From assembly GCA_963748985.1 (NCBI GenBank), contig CAVVKQ010000002.1, positions 84,052 through 148,051 of the forward strand: a stretch of 64,000 nucleotides of DNA. Reading direction: 5' to 3'. Under the pieces are notes generated by a model. The model made no database searches and was not told where the DNA came from. It worked only from the letters and a program-made list of their open reading frames with translations. The translations under genes and the position numbers were made by a program. Source of the DNA: RPQJ01 sp963748985. Its GTDB lineage: Bacteria > Pseudomonadota > Gammaproteobacteria > Steroidobacterales > Steroidobacteraceae. How positions within the stretch are numbered: position 1 is the first letter of the stretch; each line of letters begins with the position of its first letter. Below are positions 56,521-64,000 of the stretch, in pieces.

Positions 56521-57741
56521 TTGAATTCCAGGTCCGCACGGCCGTTGCTGCTCGCCAGCGTGCTGGTAGTTGCTGCGGCAGTTGCAGCGGTGGCGTTGAC
56601 GCGTGCCGGCATGCGCTCGGCGACGGCGAGGCCGGCGGACGGCTTCGTCCTCAGTGAACACTGTCCGCCGAGCTTCGAGCGGATGGCCGACGGCACCTGC
56701 GAACTGCGTGATCGCTACCAGTTCTACGATTCGCTGCAGGACCGGGGTGTGGGCGGAACGCGCACTTCGCTGCCGCAGCACCGGGACGGCTTCCGGCCCG
56801 AGCAGATTGACCTTGGCCGCTACCTTTTCTTCGACCCGCTCCTGTCTGGCGATGGCACGCAGTCCTGCGGGAGCTGTCATCGGCCGGATCGCGGATTCGC
56901 CGACGGCAAGCCACGTTCGATCGGGATCCGCGGCCAGGATGCCGGCCGTGCGGCGCCGACACTCTGGAACGTAGCGTTCCTGCAGTCCTTCTTCTGGGAT
57001 GCTCGCGTCAGCTCGCTGGAGGCGCAGGCGCAGGGTCCGCTCTTTTCGCCGCGCGAGATGGGCAACGAGCCGGCACGACTGCTGCGCAACCTCAATGCCA
57101 ATTCGACCTATCGCCGCCTTTTCCGCCAGGCGTTCCCGGGTGGCGGCGACGCGATCACGGCGGCACAGGTGTATACGGCGCTGGCGGCCTTCCAGACGTC
57201 GCTGGTATCGCTCAACAGCCGCTACGACCGCTATGCACACGGTTACGCGGCCGCGCTGACCGAGCGGGAGCTCGCGGGTCTCAACGTATTCCGCTCGTTC
57301 GTGGCGCGGTGCGCGGAATGCCACACGCCGCCGCTCTTCACCAACGGGCAGGTCGCCGTGATCGGCGCGCCCGAGCCGGCCGGGCACGCGTTCGATGCCG
57401 GCGCCGAGAAGACCTTCCATGCAACGAAGCTGCGGGGCGGATTCAAGGTGCCGACGCTGCGCAACATCGCGCGCACGGCGCCGTACATGCATTCCGGCGC
57501 TTTCGGCACGTTGCGCGAGACCGTGGAGTTCTACAACAAGGGCCGTGGCAACGCCGTTCCACCAGGCGAGACACTGTACCTGCACTGGCACATCAGCTCG
57601 CCGAACCTGACCGCAACCGAAGTGGGCCTGCTCGTCGATTTCCTGCAGACGCTGACCGACGAGGCCTTCATGCCTGAAATTCCGCGACGCGTGCCTTCGG
57701 GCCTGCCGCCGCTCGATAACCCGAGGGAAAGCCGCACATGA
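56521..57741 (+). CDS. Di-heme peroxidase of the CCP/MauG family
   Basis: A 406-aa exported di-heme c protein. A membrane or signal segment (LLLASVLVVAAAVAAVALTR) is followed by two heme sites: SCGSCHRPDRGFAD (Cys about 116) and RCAECHTPPLF (about 264). The FAD-free core with APTLWNVAFLQSFFWDARVS, SLEAQAQGPLFSPREMGN, and late FKVPTLRNIARTAPYMHSG is the cytochrome c peroxidase/MauG layout. Members reduce H2O2 or oxidise a partner protein. An N-terminal extension (SEHCPPSFERMADGTCELRD) is not in standard CCP. The start is TTG 56521, four bases after the cytochrome c stop. The stop overlaps the next ATG (ATGA). Confidence 0.85.
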   Translation: MNSRSARPLLLASVLVVAAAVAAVALTRAGMRSATARPADGFVLSEHCPPSFERMADGTCELRDRYQFYDSLQDRGVGGTRTSLPQHRDGFRPEQIDLGRYLFFDPLLSGDGTQSCGSCHRPDRGFADGKPRSIGIRGQDAGRAAPTLWNVAFLQSFFWDARVSSLEAQAQGPLFSPREMGNEPARLLRNLNANSTYRRLFRQAFPGGGDAITAAQVYTALAAFQTSLVSLNSRYDRYAHGYAAALTERELAGLNVFRSFVARCAECHTPPLFTNGQVAVIGAPEPAGHAFDAGAEKTFHATKLRGGFKVPTLRNIARTAPYMHSGAFGTLRETVEFYNKGRGNAVPPGETLYLHWHISSPNLTATEVGLLVDFLQTLTDEAFMPEIPRRVPSGLPPLDNPRESRT

Positions 57742-59279
57742 ACAAGATCGTCAAGACCGCAATTGCCATCGCTGCACTTGCCGCCGCGCTTGCGGGCGGC
57801 GCCTACCTCGGGCGGGCTTCGAAGTCGGACATGGTGATCACTTCGTCGGCCGGCGGCGCGGAGTACGCGGGCGGGTTCAAGGCCGAAGGCGAGACGGCCG
57901 GGAAGGTGCAGGCTGTCGCAAATGCCGGCTCGATCAAGTCCGTGGCGGGGCCCCCGGGCCCGCACTCCGTCGTCGTCAAGGAAGGGGAATCGATCCTGCA
58001 GGCCGTCAAGAACGCGGAGCCCGGCACGACGATCCGCGTGATGCCCGGCACGTACTCCGAGACCGTCTACATCGACAAGGACAACATCCGGATCATCGGC
58101 GTGATCGAGGCGGGCCGCCGTCCGGTACTCGACGGCAAGAAGCAGCTCAACGACGCGATTCTCTATTCCGGCAACAACTTCGTCGTCGAGAACCTCGAGA
58201 TCCGCAACTACAAGGGCAATGGCGTGATGGGCCAGGCCGGCAACAACTTCGAGATCCGCAACAACGTGATCATCGATACCGGTGTCTATGGCATCTTCCC
58301 GCAGCTCGGCCAGAACGGCGTGGTCGAGCACAACGTCGTCTCGCGCATCGCGGACGCGGCGATCTACATCGGCATGAGCGACAATGTCCACGTCGCGCAC
58401 AACGAAGTGTTCGACAGCGTGGCCGGCATCGAGATCGAGAACAGCCGCCATGCGATCGTCGAGAACAACTACGTGCACGACAATACGGGCGGGCTGCTGG
58501 CGTTCGTCACGCCGGGCCTGCCGATCAAGACCACGCAGGACGTGATCTTCCGGAACAACTTCGTCGTCGACAACAACACCAGGAACTTCGGTGCACCCGG
58601 CTCGACGGTGGCGGGCATCCCTTCCGGCACGGGCATCCTGGTGATGGCAGCGGACGATGTCGTGATCGAGGGCAACGTCATCTCGAACAACAAGGTGGCG
58701 GGAATCATCGTCACTGATCACGGCCACGCGGCCAACATCACGATTGACCCCGAGTCGGAGCCGAACTCTGACCGCGTGCGGTTGCTGGACAACGTGATGC
58801 TCAACAACGGCTACGACACGATCCCTGAGGGCAAGGCGCTGTTGCTGGCCGAGGGCAAGGGCGGGAAGAACCTCGACATCATCCGGGTCGGCCCCAGTCC
58901 GGGCAGTTGCATCGTCAACCGGCACCAGTACGTCACGGCCGGTGTCGGCGATTTCGTCGAATGCGACTTCACGCACACTGCCAACATCTCGACGTACCTG
59001 CTGCCGCCGGTGCCGCCGCGCAAGATCGACATCGGCGAGCGCGGCAAGGTCGCGTTCCTCGGCATCTGCAGCGGCTGCCACATCTACAACGGCCGGATGA
59101 TCGGGCCGCCGGTGCAGGTGATCCAGGCGCTCTACCTCGACAACCCGCAGGGCCTCGCCGACTACATCGCGAAACCGGTCAAGAAGCGGCCGGATTACCC
59201 GGAAATGCCGCCGCAGGACTACCTCGATCCGGAGACGCGCCTGGCCGTCGCGAAATACATGCTTGCCGTGAAGAACTGA
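57738..59279 (+). CDS. Right-handed beta-helix protein with C-terminal c-type heme domain
   Basis: A 513-aa exported fusion protein. The N-terminus (MNKIVKTAIAIAALAAALAG) is a signal or anchor. From about 85 to 430 it is a parallel beta-helix of repeated strands (NNFVVENLEIRNYKGNGV; NNFEIRNNVIIDTGVYGIFP; HAIVENNYVHDNTGG; DDVVIEGNVISNNKVAGIIV), like NosD- or pectate-lyase-like helices. The last 75 residues hold a single heme site, GICSGCHIYNG (Cys about 444), with a possible Met ligand (YPEMPPQDYLD). Beta-helix proteins with c-type heme occur in families such as TIGR03805 partners. Start ATG 57738 overlaps the MauG-like stop by four bases. The substrate is unknown; a polysaccharide or surface polymer is a guess. 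Confidence 0.82.
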   Translation: MNKIVKTAIAIAALAAALAGGAYLGRASKSDMVITSSAGGAEYAGGFKAEGETAGKVQAVANAGSIKSVAGPPGPHSVVVKEGESILQAVKNAEPGTTIRVMPGTYSETVYIDKDNIRIIGVIEAGRRPVLDGKKQLNDAILYSGNNFVVENLEIRNYKGNGVMGQAGNNFEIRNNVIIDTGVYGIFPQLGQNGVVEHNVVSRIADAAIYIGMSDNVHVAHNEVFDSVAGIEIENSRHAIVENNYVHDNTGGLLAFVTPGLPIKTTQDVIFRNNFVVDNNTRNFGAPGSTVAGIPSGTGILVMAADDVVIEGNVISNNKVAGIIVTDHGHAANITIDPESEPNSDRVRLLDNVMLNNGYDTIPEGKALLLAEGKGGKNLDIIRVGPSPGSCIVNRHQYVTAGVGDFVECDFTHTANISTYLLPPVPPRKIDIGERGKVAFLGICSGCHIYNGRMIGPPVQVIQALYLDNPQGLADYIAKPVKKRPDYPEMPPQDYLDPETRLAVAKYMLAVKN

Positions 59280-59318
59280 GCCGACTAAAAGCAGATGAAA
59301 CACTCATTGGGGGATTCG

Positions 59319-61760
59319 ATGATTCAACGCAATCGCAAGCTGACGCGCGCCATCGCGGCTGTCCTCGCCAGCAACGCTGCATTTGCGGCGCTTGTCGCAC
59401 CGCGACCGGTCGTTGCGCAGGACGCAGCGGCGGTAACTTCCGTGCTCGAAGTAGTCGTGGTTACCGCGCAGCGGCGCGAGCAGGCGCTGCAGGAGGTGCC
59501 GATCGCGATCCAGGTCGTCGGCAACGATCTGCTGAACGACGTGGCGGCGGAGGACATGGGCGACCTGAACGGGTTCGTGCCCGGTCTGGTCGTCTCGAGC
59601 GACAGCCCGACGCAACCGAAGTACCAGATCCGCGGCGTCCAGACCAGCGACTTCGGCGTCGGCACGGATTCGGCGGTCGGTGTCTATGTCGACGGCGTCT
59701 ATTCCGCCCGGTCCGGGTCGTCGCTGCTGGCGTTCAACGACATCGAGCGCATCGAAGTGCTGAAGGGACCGCAAGGCACGCTGTTCGGACGCAATAGCGC
59801 GGCGGGCGCCGTGTCGATCGTGACACGCCAGCCGGCGGACGAATTCGACGGATTGGTGAAACTGCGCCTCGGCGAGAACAACAAGCGGCGGATCGACGGC
59901 ATGGTCAACGTGCCGCTCAGCGATACCGTTGCGCTGCGCGTGAATGGCGTCTGGAACGAGAGCGACGGCTGGGTGCAGGATGCCGCGACGGGCAAGGACC
60001 TCTGGCCGGAGGAAAACTGGGCCATGCGTGCCGCGCTCAAGTGGGATATCACCGACGATACGTCGGCTACGCTGACCTGGGACCACGACCAGATCGACCA
60101 GCTTGCGCGTCCTGCGATCGGCCTGGTCGCGCTCGGCCCCAACGACACGACCGCACCGTTTCCGCCGGATCCCGCAACCTACCTCAATCCACTCAAGGCT
60201 CCGGTCTACAACGACGTCATCGGCAACGAGGAATCGCGCAAGCTGGATGCTGCGACGTTGTTCATCGATCACGCGTTCAGCTGGTCGGACTTCCGTTCGA
60301 CCACCGCGTGGCGGACGTTCGAGACGGTCAACCGGGAAGACGAGGACGGCACCAACCGCATCGCGCTGTATTTCGACACGGCCAACGTCGAGGACAACAC
60401 GAGCTTCTACCAGGAGTTCAAGCTCTCGGGCCAGAGCGACGCGATCGACTGGGTGGCGGGCGTGAGCTACTACTCGGAGGACGCGAAGCAGGCAAGCGAC
60501 ACGCACGCCTTCACCGACAGCATCGACACCGTGCTGCGCAACCTCGGGCTCGCGGGCACGCCCGACGGCACGCTGTTCGGATTTACCAGCGACGTGCTCG
60601 CTGCCAACGGAATTCCGCTGACGATGCGCGGGTTGCCGTGGCGCGAGGTGATGAACAACGAGGGCACGTTCGAGGCGACGGCGCTGTTCGGCGACGTGAT
60701 CTGGCACGCGACCGACCGCATGAACGTCACGTTCGGCCTGCGCTACACGCACGACGAGAAGGAGTTCAGCTGGCTGAACGGTCCGCGGCAGGCGCCGGAA
60801 CTGGACGCTACCGTCGCGGCCCTGGAGGCCGCCGGATTCTTTGCCGATCCCGCGTGGCCGATCCCGCCGGAGGCCTACAACTTCGACGTCGTGTTTGCCT
60901 TCCCGCCAATCAACGGGCAGACGATCGAGGGGCAGAAGGTGAAATTGCAGGATTCGTGGGACGACATCAGCCCGCGCCTGGTGCTCGACTACAGGGTTAC
61001 GCCGGACGTGATGGTGTTCGGGTCGCTGGCAAAGGGTTACAAGGCTGGCGGCTTCAACAGCGTGCAACCGCTGTCCAGGTTCGACAACGAGGACGTCTGG
61101 AACGTCGAGGGCGGCGTGAAGAGCCTGTTCGCGGACATCGGCCTGATCGTCAACGCCTCGGTCTTCTACTACGTCTACTACGACAAGCAGTCGATCTCGC
61201 TCGAGTGCCCCGCAGGCGAGGTCTGCAGGTACCTGATCGATTCCAGCGACGACGAGGCCTACGGTCTCGACGTCGACGCACGCTGGCAGCCGGTGGACGC
61301 TTTCACTCTGACGGCCAACCTCGCTTACATCGACGCGACCTACAAGGACTACGTCACGCCAGGCGGCGTCGACCTCTCGGGCGAGCCGACCGGCGAGCCT
61401 CGCTGGTCGTCCTCCCTCGGCGCCAGTTACGTCTGGTCGTTCGGCACGTACGGCAAGCTCGACCTGTCGGCCATGTACGCCTACCGCGGCGAATCGCGCT
61501 GCAATGCCGATTCCCAGCTGCAGGGCACCTGCCAGTCCAGCCCGAACTTCCAGGTGGGCGAATCGACGAACCGCACCGACCTGCGCCTGGCGTGGTCCAG
61601 CACCGACGATCGCTACGGCGTGGCGGCGTTCGTGACGAACGTGTTCGACGACCAGTACGTGACCGGCGTCAACAACATCACCGCCAACACGTTCGGCACG
61701 CCCTTCGCGTCGATCTCGGAGCCCCGTGCATGGGGCTTCGATTTCCGGGTCGCGTTCTGA
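59319..61760 (+). CDS. TonB-dependent outer-membrane receptor
   Basis: An 813-aa outer-membrane importer. Signal peptide IQRNRKLTRAIAAVLASNAA, ending FAALVAPRPVVAQ. The plug begins with the TonB-box region VVVTAQRREQALQEVPIAIQ, then IQVVGNDLLNDVAAEDMGDL, then PKYQIRGVQ and RIEVLKGPQGTLFGRNSAAG, all standard. The barrel carries many beta-strands and ends in WGFDFRVAF with the expected terminal aromatic. Start ATG 59319 has GGGGGA at 59308-59313; an ATG at 59295 lies upstream. It resembles the sphingomonad/steroid-degrader type of receptors with large, poorly characterised cargo. Position after the beta-helix cytochrome suggests import of the same substrate (inference). Confidence 0.92.
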   Translation: MIQRNRKLTRAIAAVLASNAAFAALVAPRPVVAQDAAAVTSVLEVVVVTAQRREQALQEVPIAIQVVGNDLLNDVAAEDMGDLNGFVPGLVVSSDSPTQPKYQIRGVQTSDFGVGTDSAVGVYVDGVYSARSGSSLLAFNDIERIEVLKGPQGTLFGRNSAAGAVSIVTRQPADEFDGLVKLRLGENNKRRIDGMVNVPLSDTVALRVNGVWNESDGWVQDAATGKDLWPEENWAMRAALKWDITDDTSATLTWDHDQIDQLARPAIGLVALGPNDTTAPFPPDPATYLNPLKAPVYNDVIGNEESRKLDAATLFIDHAFSWSDFRSTTAWRTFETVNREDEDGTNRIALYFDTANVEDNTSFYQEFKLSGQSDAIDWVAGVSYYSEDAKQASDTHAFTDSIDTVLRNLGLAGTPDGTLFGFTSDVLAANGIPLTMRGLPWREVMNNEGTFEATALFGDVIWHATDRMNVTFGLRYTHDEKEFSWLNGPRQAPELDATVAALEAAGFFADPAWPIPPEAYNFDVVFAFPPINGQTIEGQKVKLQDSWDDISPRLVLDYRVTPDVMVFGSLAKGYKAGGFNSVQPLSRFDNEDVWNVEGGVKSLFADIGLIVNASVFYYVYYDKQSISLECPAGEVCRYLIDSSDDEAYGLDVDARWQPVDAFTLTANLAYIDATYKDYVTPGGVDLSGEPTGEPRWSSSLGASYVWSFGTYGKLDLSAMYAYRGESRCNADSQLQGTCQSSPNFQVGESTNRTDLRLAWSSTDDRYGVAAFVTNVFDDQYVTGVNNITANTFGTPFASISEPRAWGFDFRVAF

Positions 61761-61767
61761 CGTTGCG

Positions 61768-61794
61768 CCTCTCCCGGCGACGTGCCGGGAGAGG
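61768..61794 (+). terminator. Terminator-like hairpin after the TonB receptor
   Basis: CCTCTCCCGGC (61768-61778) pairs perfectly with GCCGGGAGAGG (61784-61794) around GACGT. It begins eight bases after the TonB receptor stop. No T-run follows, so the effect is uncertain. A similar 8-bp hairpin (CTCCCGGC/GCCGGGAG) recurs near 62130. Confidence 0.5.
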
Positions 61795-61823
61795 CTGCGC
61801 GCAGCACGGGTGGGCCTGCCGCC

Positions 61824-62067
61824 GCAGGCTCCGTGTGTCTTTCCGCGCTCCGGGTCTCCCGCGCATCTCTGCGAAATCGGGGACGCTCACCTATTTCGCT
61901 GATGCTCGCGAAATAGGTGAGCGTCCCCGATTTCGCAGAGGCGAGCCTTGCTCGAACGGGCGCGAGGCGATGGTGCCAGCGGCTGGTCGGAAAACGCGGC
62001 GCCGCCTCGCGCCTGCGTTCGAGCTGCGGCGTCCGACACGGAGCGCGGAAAGACACACGGAGCCTGC
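61824..62067. repeat. Nested palindromic repeat (REP/BIME-like)
   Basis: Outer arms 61824-61852 and 62039-62067 are perfect 29-bp inverted copies. Inside, 61867-61899 and 61908-61940 are a perfect 33-bp inverted pair around an 8-nt loop (TGATGCTC). A third inverted pair (61950-61969 with 62003-62024) holds GCTCGAAC and GTTCGAGC. The inner palindrome contains GGGGACGCTCACC, a motif I associate with REP-like sequences moved by RAYT-type transposases; that link is inference. The stretch 61761-62382 has no gene. No transposase is present, so these would be passive copies. Confidence 0.75.
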
Positions 62068-62382
62068 AGCGACGAGCCTACCCCTGCCTTCTCCCACTGA
62101 CGCGGCAGCGGGAGAGTCGGACTCCCGGCAAAGCCGGGAGACACCATTCCTTTGCTCTGTCACCGATACGTGTTGGCTACTGCCGCAAGTTCCAGTAGAA
62201 AGCAGACGTTCGCGAATTGGTAATATCGGCCAGGAGCGGACCCAGTTTACGTCTGAAGCTTGCTATGTGGGAGTTGCTCCGCACCAGCGAATGCTGACAA
62301 CGGGTGTTGCTAGCGGTAGCGGGATTGCGAACACTCAGGAACTGGAAGTACCGCTAACACGGTCGTCGTCCAAGGATCTGCG

Positions 62383-63302
62383 GTGACGAAAGAACACCTC
62401 TTTATTCCCGGGCTGCAATACCTCGCCGAGGGTGGTCAAGAAACCGACTGATGTACGGCCAGGGCTTCGCGCGCCTCAATTCGCCATGTTCCCACTGCTC
62501 GACGACGCACGCGATGAAGCGCCTGACGAGCATGTACCAGTCTGTGTTGGACTTGGTGGTGCGGCACCGCATGCGCATGCTCTTGGCGGTTCAATTACGA
62601 GCCAGTCGAAATCGGCGAGTCGCGGGCTTAGACGCGATGCGCTCGATGAAATTGAATAGCCGTTCCAAAGCAATTCCTGCGCGGTTGCAGACCCCAACCG
62701 GGCCGACTGCCACACTTCTTACGCGGGATCGTCGGCCCACAGGGGGACGCCTACCAACGCAATGTCACTGTCACCAAGCGTCTGCAAGGCGTACCACGCC
62801 ACGCAAATCGCCAACTTGGCTGCTGCAGGGTCTATCTTGTTACAGGCTATGACCCTGACAAGCCCTGACGAGCACTTGAGTGGTCAGCGCGGCGCGTGCA
62901 TGCGGACTCCCCATTGTGGTGTCCTTCATGGCCGATCGCAGCGACACCGCGAACGGCATCGCATCCTTACGCGAGACCATAGAGCGGGTCGACGCGGCGA
63001 CCGACGGCTATGCCACTTTTTTTGGTGTCAACTGCTCGCACCCTAGGGAGATTGAGCCACTGTTTGACGAACCTGGAAAATGGATAGACCGCGTCGGTCT
63101 GCTGCGTCCCAATGCATCCGCAAGGGACAAAGTCGCGCTCTGCAAGATCGGCCACCTTGAGCGCGGTGACCCCGACGACCTGGCTAGTGCTATGGGGAAG
63201 CTGTCGCAGAGGTTACCGAAGGTAATTGTCTGGGGCGGTTGTTGCGGGACATGGGATCAGCATCTCGAATTGATTGCAGACGCCGTCACATCACGGTCGT
63301 AG
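62383..63302 (+). pseudogene. Homocysteine S-methyltransferase remnant with many frameshifts
   Basis: Pieces of a homocysteine S-methyltransferase (Pfam S-methyl_trans) are scattered over at least five frame changes. In order: FIPGLQYLAEGGQETD (62383-62451, ending in TGA), MYGQGF, LRAPQFAMFPLLDDA, MKRLTSMYQSVLDLV, RRDALDEIE, IVGPQGDAYQRN, KAYHATQIANLAAAG, ILLQAMTLTSPDEHL and then, from 62880, the C-terminal third: SAARACGLPIVVSFMADRSD, ETIERVDAATDGYATFFGVN, CSHPREIEP, and VIVWGGCCGTWDQHLELIAD. The Zn-binding cysteines (VNC and GGCC) are kept. The real family has about 300 aa in one frame, so this copy cannot be functional. It could have used S-methylmethionine. Confidence 0.75.
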
Positions 63303-63427
63303 CAGGTTCGCCGGTGCAGTAACGCAGGGCGAGCGTCGCTTCCCCGACGCGGCCTGCAGGTCTGCTTCGGGTCGTTATTCCCTGTTGACGGTCGGCTTTC
63401 GGCGTACGGCACGCATCAGAACGAGTC

Positions 63428-63708
63428 TCACCAACACGTTCTGGTGACGGAGCCATGGAAATTGCCGGTTGCGAATCATCGGTAGACGGTCTTGCGATGT
63501 CACCGCTTTGACGCTGCATGCGCCGTACGAATTCTCGTGCTTTGACGAGAATTCGTTCAGGCGCGGTCGATCAGGCGTTCGGTCCGGGTCTTTTCCGGGC
63601 GAGCGTGTCTGCCTTTCCGCTCGCCCGGAAAAGACCCGGACCGAACGCCCTCACCGACCGTCCGCTTGCGGGACGCGTCGGCAAGGTCACCAACACGAAT
63701 TGGTGACA
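63428..63708. repeat. Structured intergenic region with paired TCACCAACACG copies
   Basis: TCACCAACACG occurs at about 63428 and 63687 in the same orientation, each starting a small hairpin that ends GGTGAC. Between them lie an 11-bp stem-loop (63528-63538 with 63545-63555; CGAATTCTCGT/ACGAGAATTCG) and hairpin element C. The stretch 63303-63712 has no gene. The arrangement resembles a non-autonomous mobile element, but no clear target-site duplication was identified. Confidence 0.45.
63574..63649. repeat. Hairpin element C of the GTGTCTGCCTTTCC-loop family
   Basis: A perfect 31-bp stem (63574-63604 with 63619-63649) closes the 14-nt loop GTGTCTGCCTTTCC (63605-63618), the same sequence as the core of the loops of elements A and B 36 kb away. 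The stem nearest the loop (GAGC/GCTC) is also shared, but the basal half is unrelated. Confidence 0.8.
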
Positions 63709-63712
63709 GTGC

Positions 63713-64000
63713 CTACTTCTTGGCTGCAGTTGTCGCTGCCGCCGCTCGATCCTGCTGCGAGCGTTCGATGATGTACGCCTGGATGTCCGCAACGTCCTGC
63801 TCGCTGACGAGGTCACCCATCCGCGGCATGCCTGCCGAATGGATCACGCCGTCGTAGACGATCGCCTTGAAGATCGAATGTTTTTCCGCCGTGAGTCGGC
63901 GCAGGTCCGGCACTACGCCGCCTGATACCACGAGCGCGCCATGGCACACCATGCAGGTGGCGGCGTACCTGAACTTGCCGTTCTCGATCTGTGCTGCCGT
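63713..64000 (-). CDS. C-terminal heme domain of a quinohemoprotein (PQQ) dehydrogenase, partial
   Basis: The gene runs off the right edge; only its C-terminus is seen. The frame from 64000 down to TAG 63713 reads IENGKFRYAATCMVCHGAL, then SGGVVPDLRRLTAEKHSIFK, GVIHSAGMPRMGDLVSEQDV, ADIQAYIIERSQQDRAAAAT. CMVCH is a c-type heme site and the Met in GMPRMG a likely axial ligand. This block is the cytochrome domain at the end of type II quinohemoprotein alcohol dehydrogenases, which oxidise alcohols in the periplasm. It would suit alcohols from AlkB or alkylsulfatase action. A stand-alone cytochrome c cannot be excluded, as the upstream part is outside the window. Confidence 0.7.
   Translation of the reverse strand, partial: TAAQIENGKFRYAATCMVCHGALVVSGGVVPDLRRLTAEKHSIFKAIVYDGVIHSAGMPRMGDLVSEQDVADIQAYIIERSQQDRAAAATTAAKK

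Noticed and set aside
62150..62382. Integron attC-like sequence before the pseudogene
   Set aside because: The stretch is less GC-rich and has GCTAACAC-like words, but no paired R and L boxes and no integrase were found.

Overview
The window is high-GC DNA from a Gram-negative, aerobic, chemoheterotrophic proteobacterium. TonB receptor, porin remnant, lipoprotein signal peptides, RlpA, MsbA-type exporter, gltBD and phenylalanine hydroxylase all fit this. The gene mix (sulfatases, alkyl-sulfatase, AlkB alkane hydroxylase, haloalkane dehalogenase, acyl-CoA dehydrogenase, many c-type cytochromes, PQQ-dehydrogenase-like tail) suggests a hydrocarbon- or steroid-degrading gammaproteobacterium of the Steroidobacter/Nevskia kind. 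That placement is inference; no rRNA or tRNA gene was found in the window to confirm it.

Layout. 0.2-8.1 kb: secreted HAD phosphatase, phospholipase-D-like lipoprotein, outer-membrane-type protein, phenylalanine 4-hydroxylase (frameshifted), DUF3313 protein, membrane-anchored parvulin and a HupE/UreJ-like membrane protein. 8.1-11.8 kb: AraC regulator, ClpP-like periplasmic protein, haloalkane dehalogenase, YbaY-like lipoprotein. 11.9-19.4 kb: a sulfur-ester locus with a LysR regulator divergent from an arylsulfatase, a porin C-terminal remnant, an SdsA-type alkylsulfatase and an octaheme cytochrome/TPR protein. 19.6-22.8 kb: a tightly overlapping trio (NDH-2-like flavoprotein, methyltransferase, RlmL-like rRNA methyltransferase). 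23.9-27.6 kb: a deacetylase (HDAC family) divergent from a PatZ-type protein acetyltransferase, then two long hairpins. 27.9-31.2 kb: LysR regulator, acyl-CoA dehydrogenase, cation efflux. 31.2-43.0 kb: DUF885 peptidase, ABC exporter, DUF2868/DUF3482 GTPase pair, alpha/beta hydrolase, FKBP isomerase, CDP-alcohol phosphotransferase, tryptophanase, PPK2. 43.4-49.5 kb: gltBD. 49.8-52.8 kb: GlsB-like protein, RlpA-like protein and two tail-to-tail HSL-family hydrolases. 52.8-55.8 kb: TetR regulator with a palindromic operator, alkane hydroxylase AlkB, 2Fe-2S ferredoxin and the unrelated DNA-repair AlkB. 55.9-61.8 kb: an operon-like set of di-heme cytochrome c, MauG/CCP-like di-heme peroxidase, a beta-helix protein fused to a c-type heme domain, and a TonB receptor. 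61.8-64.0 kb: nested palindromes, a wrecked homocysteine S-methyltransferase pseudogene, another hairpin, and the tail of a quinohemoprotein dehydrogenase.

Three signals stand out. (1) A family of three ~75-80 bp hairpins (27.6, 27.8 and 63.6 kb) shares the loop GTGTCTGCCTTTCC although the basal stem halves are unrelated. (2) The cytochrome / MauG / beta-helix-heme / TonB operon has no assigned function that I recognise and is the best candidate for an undescribed system. (3) Five otherwise well-conserved genes (phhA, a membrane protein, DUF3482, gltB, a hydrolase) are each split by one single-base indel. That pattern looks more like assembly or sequencing error than biology and should be settled before any of them is called a pseudogene.
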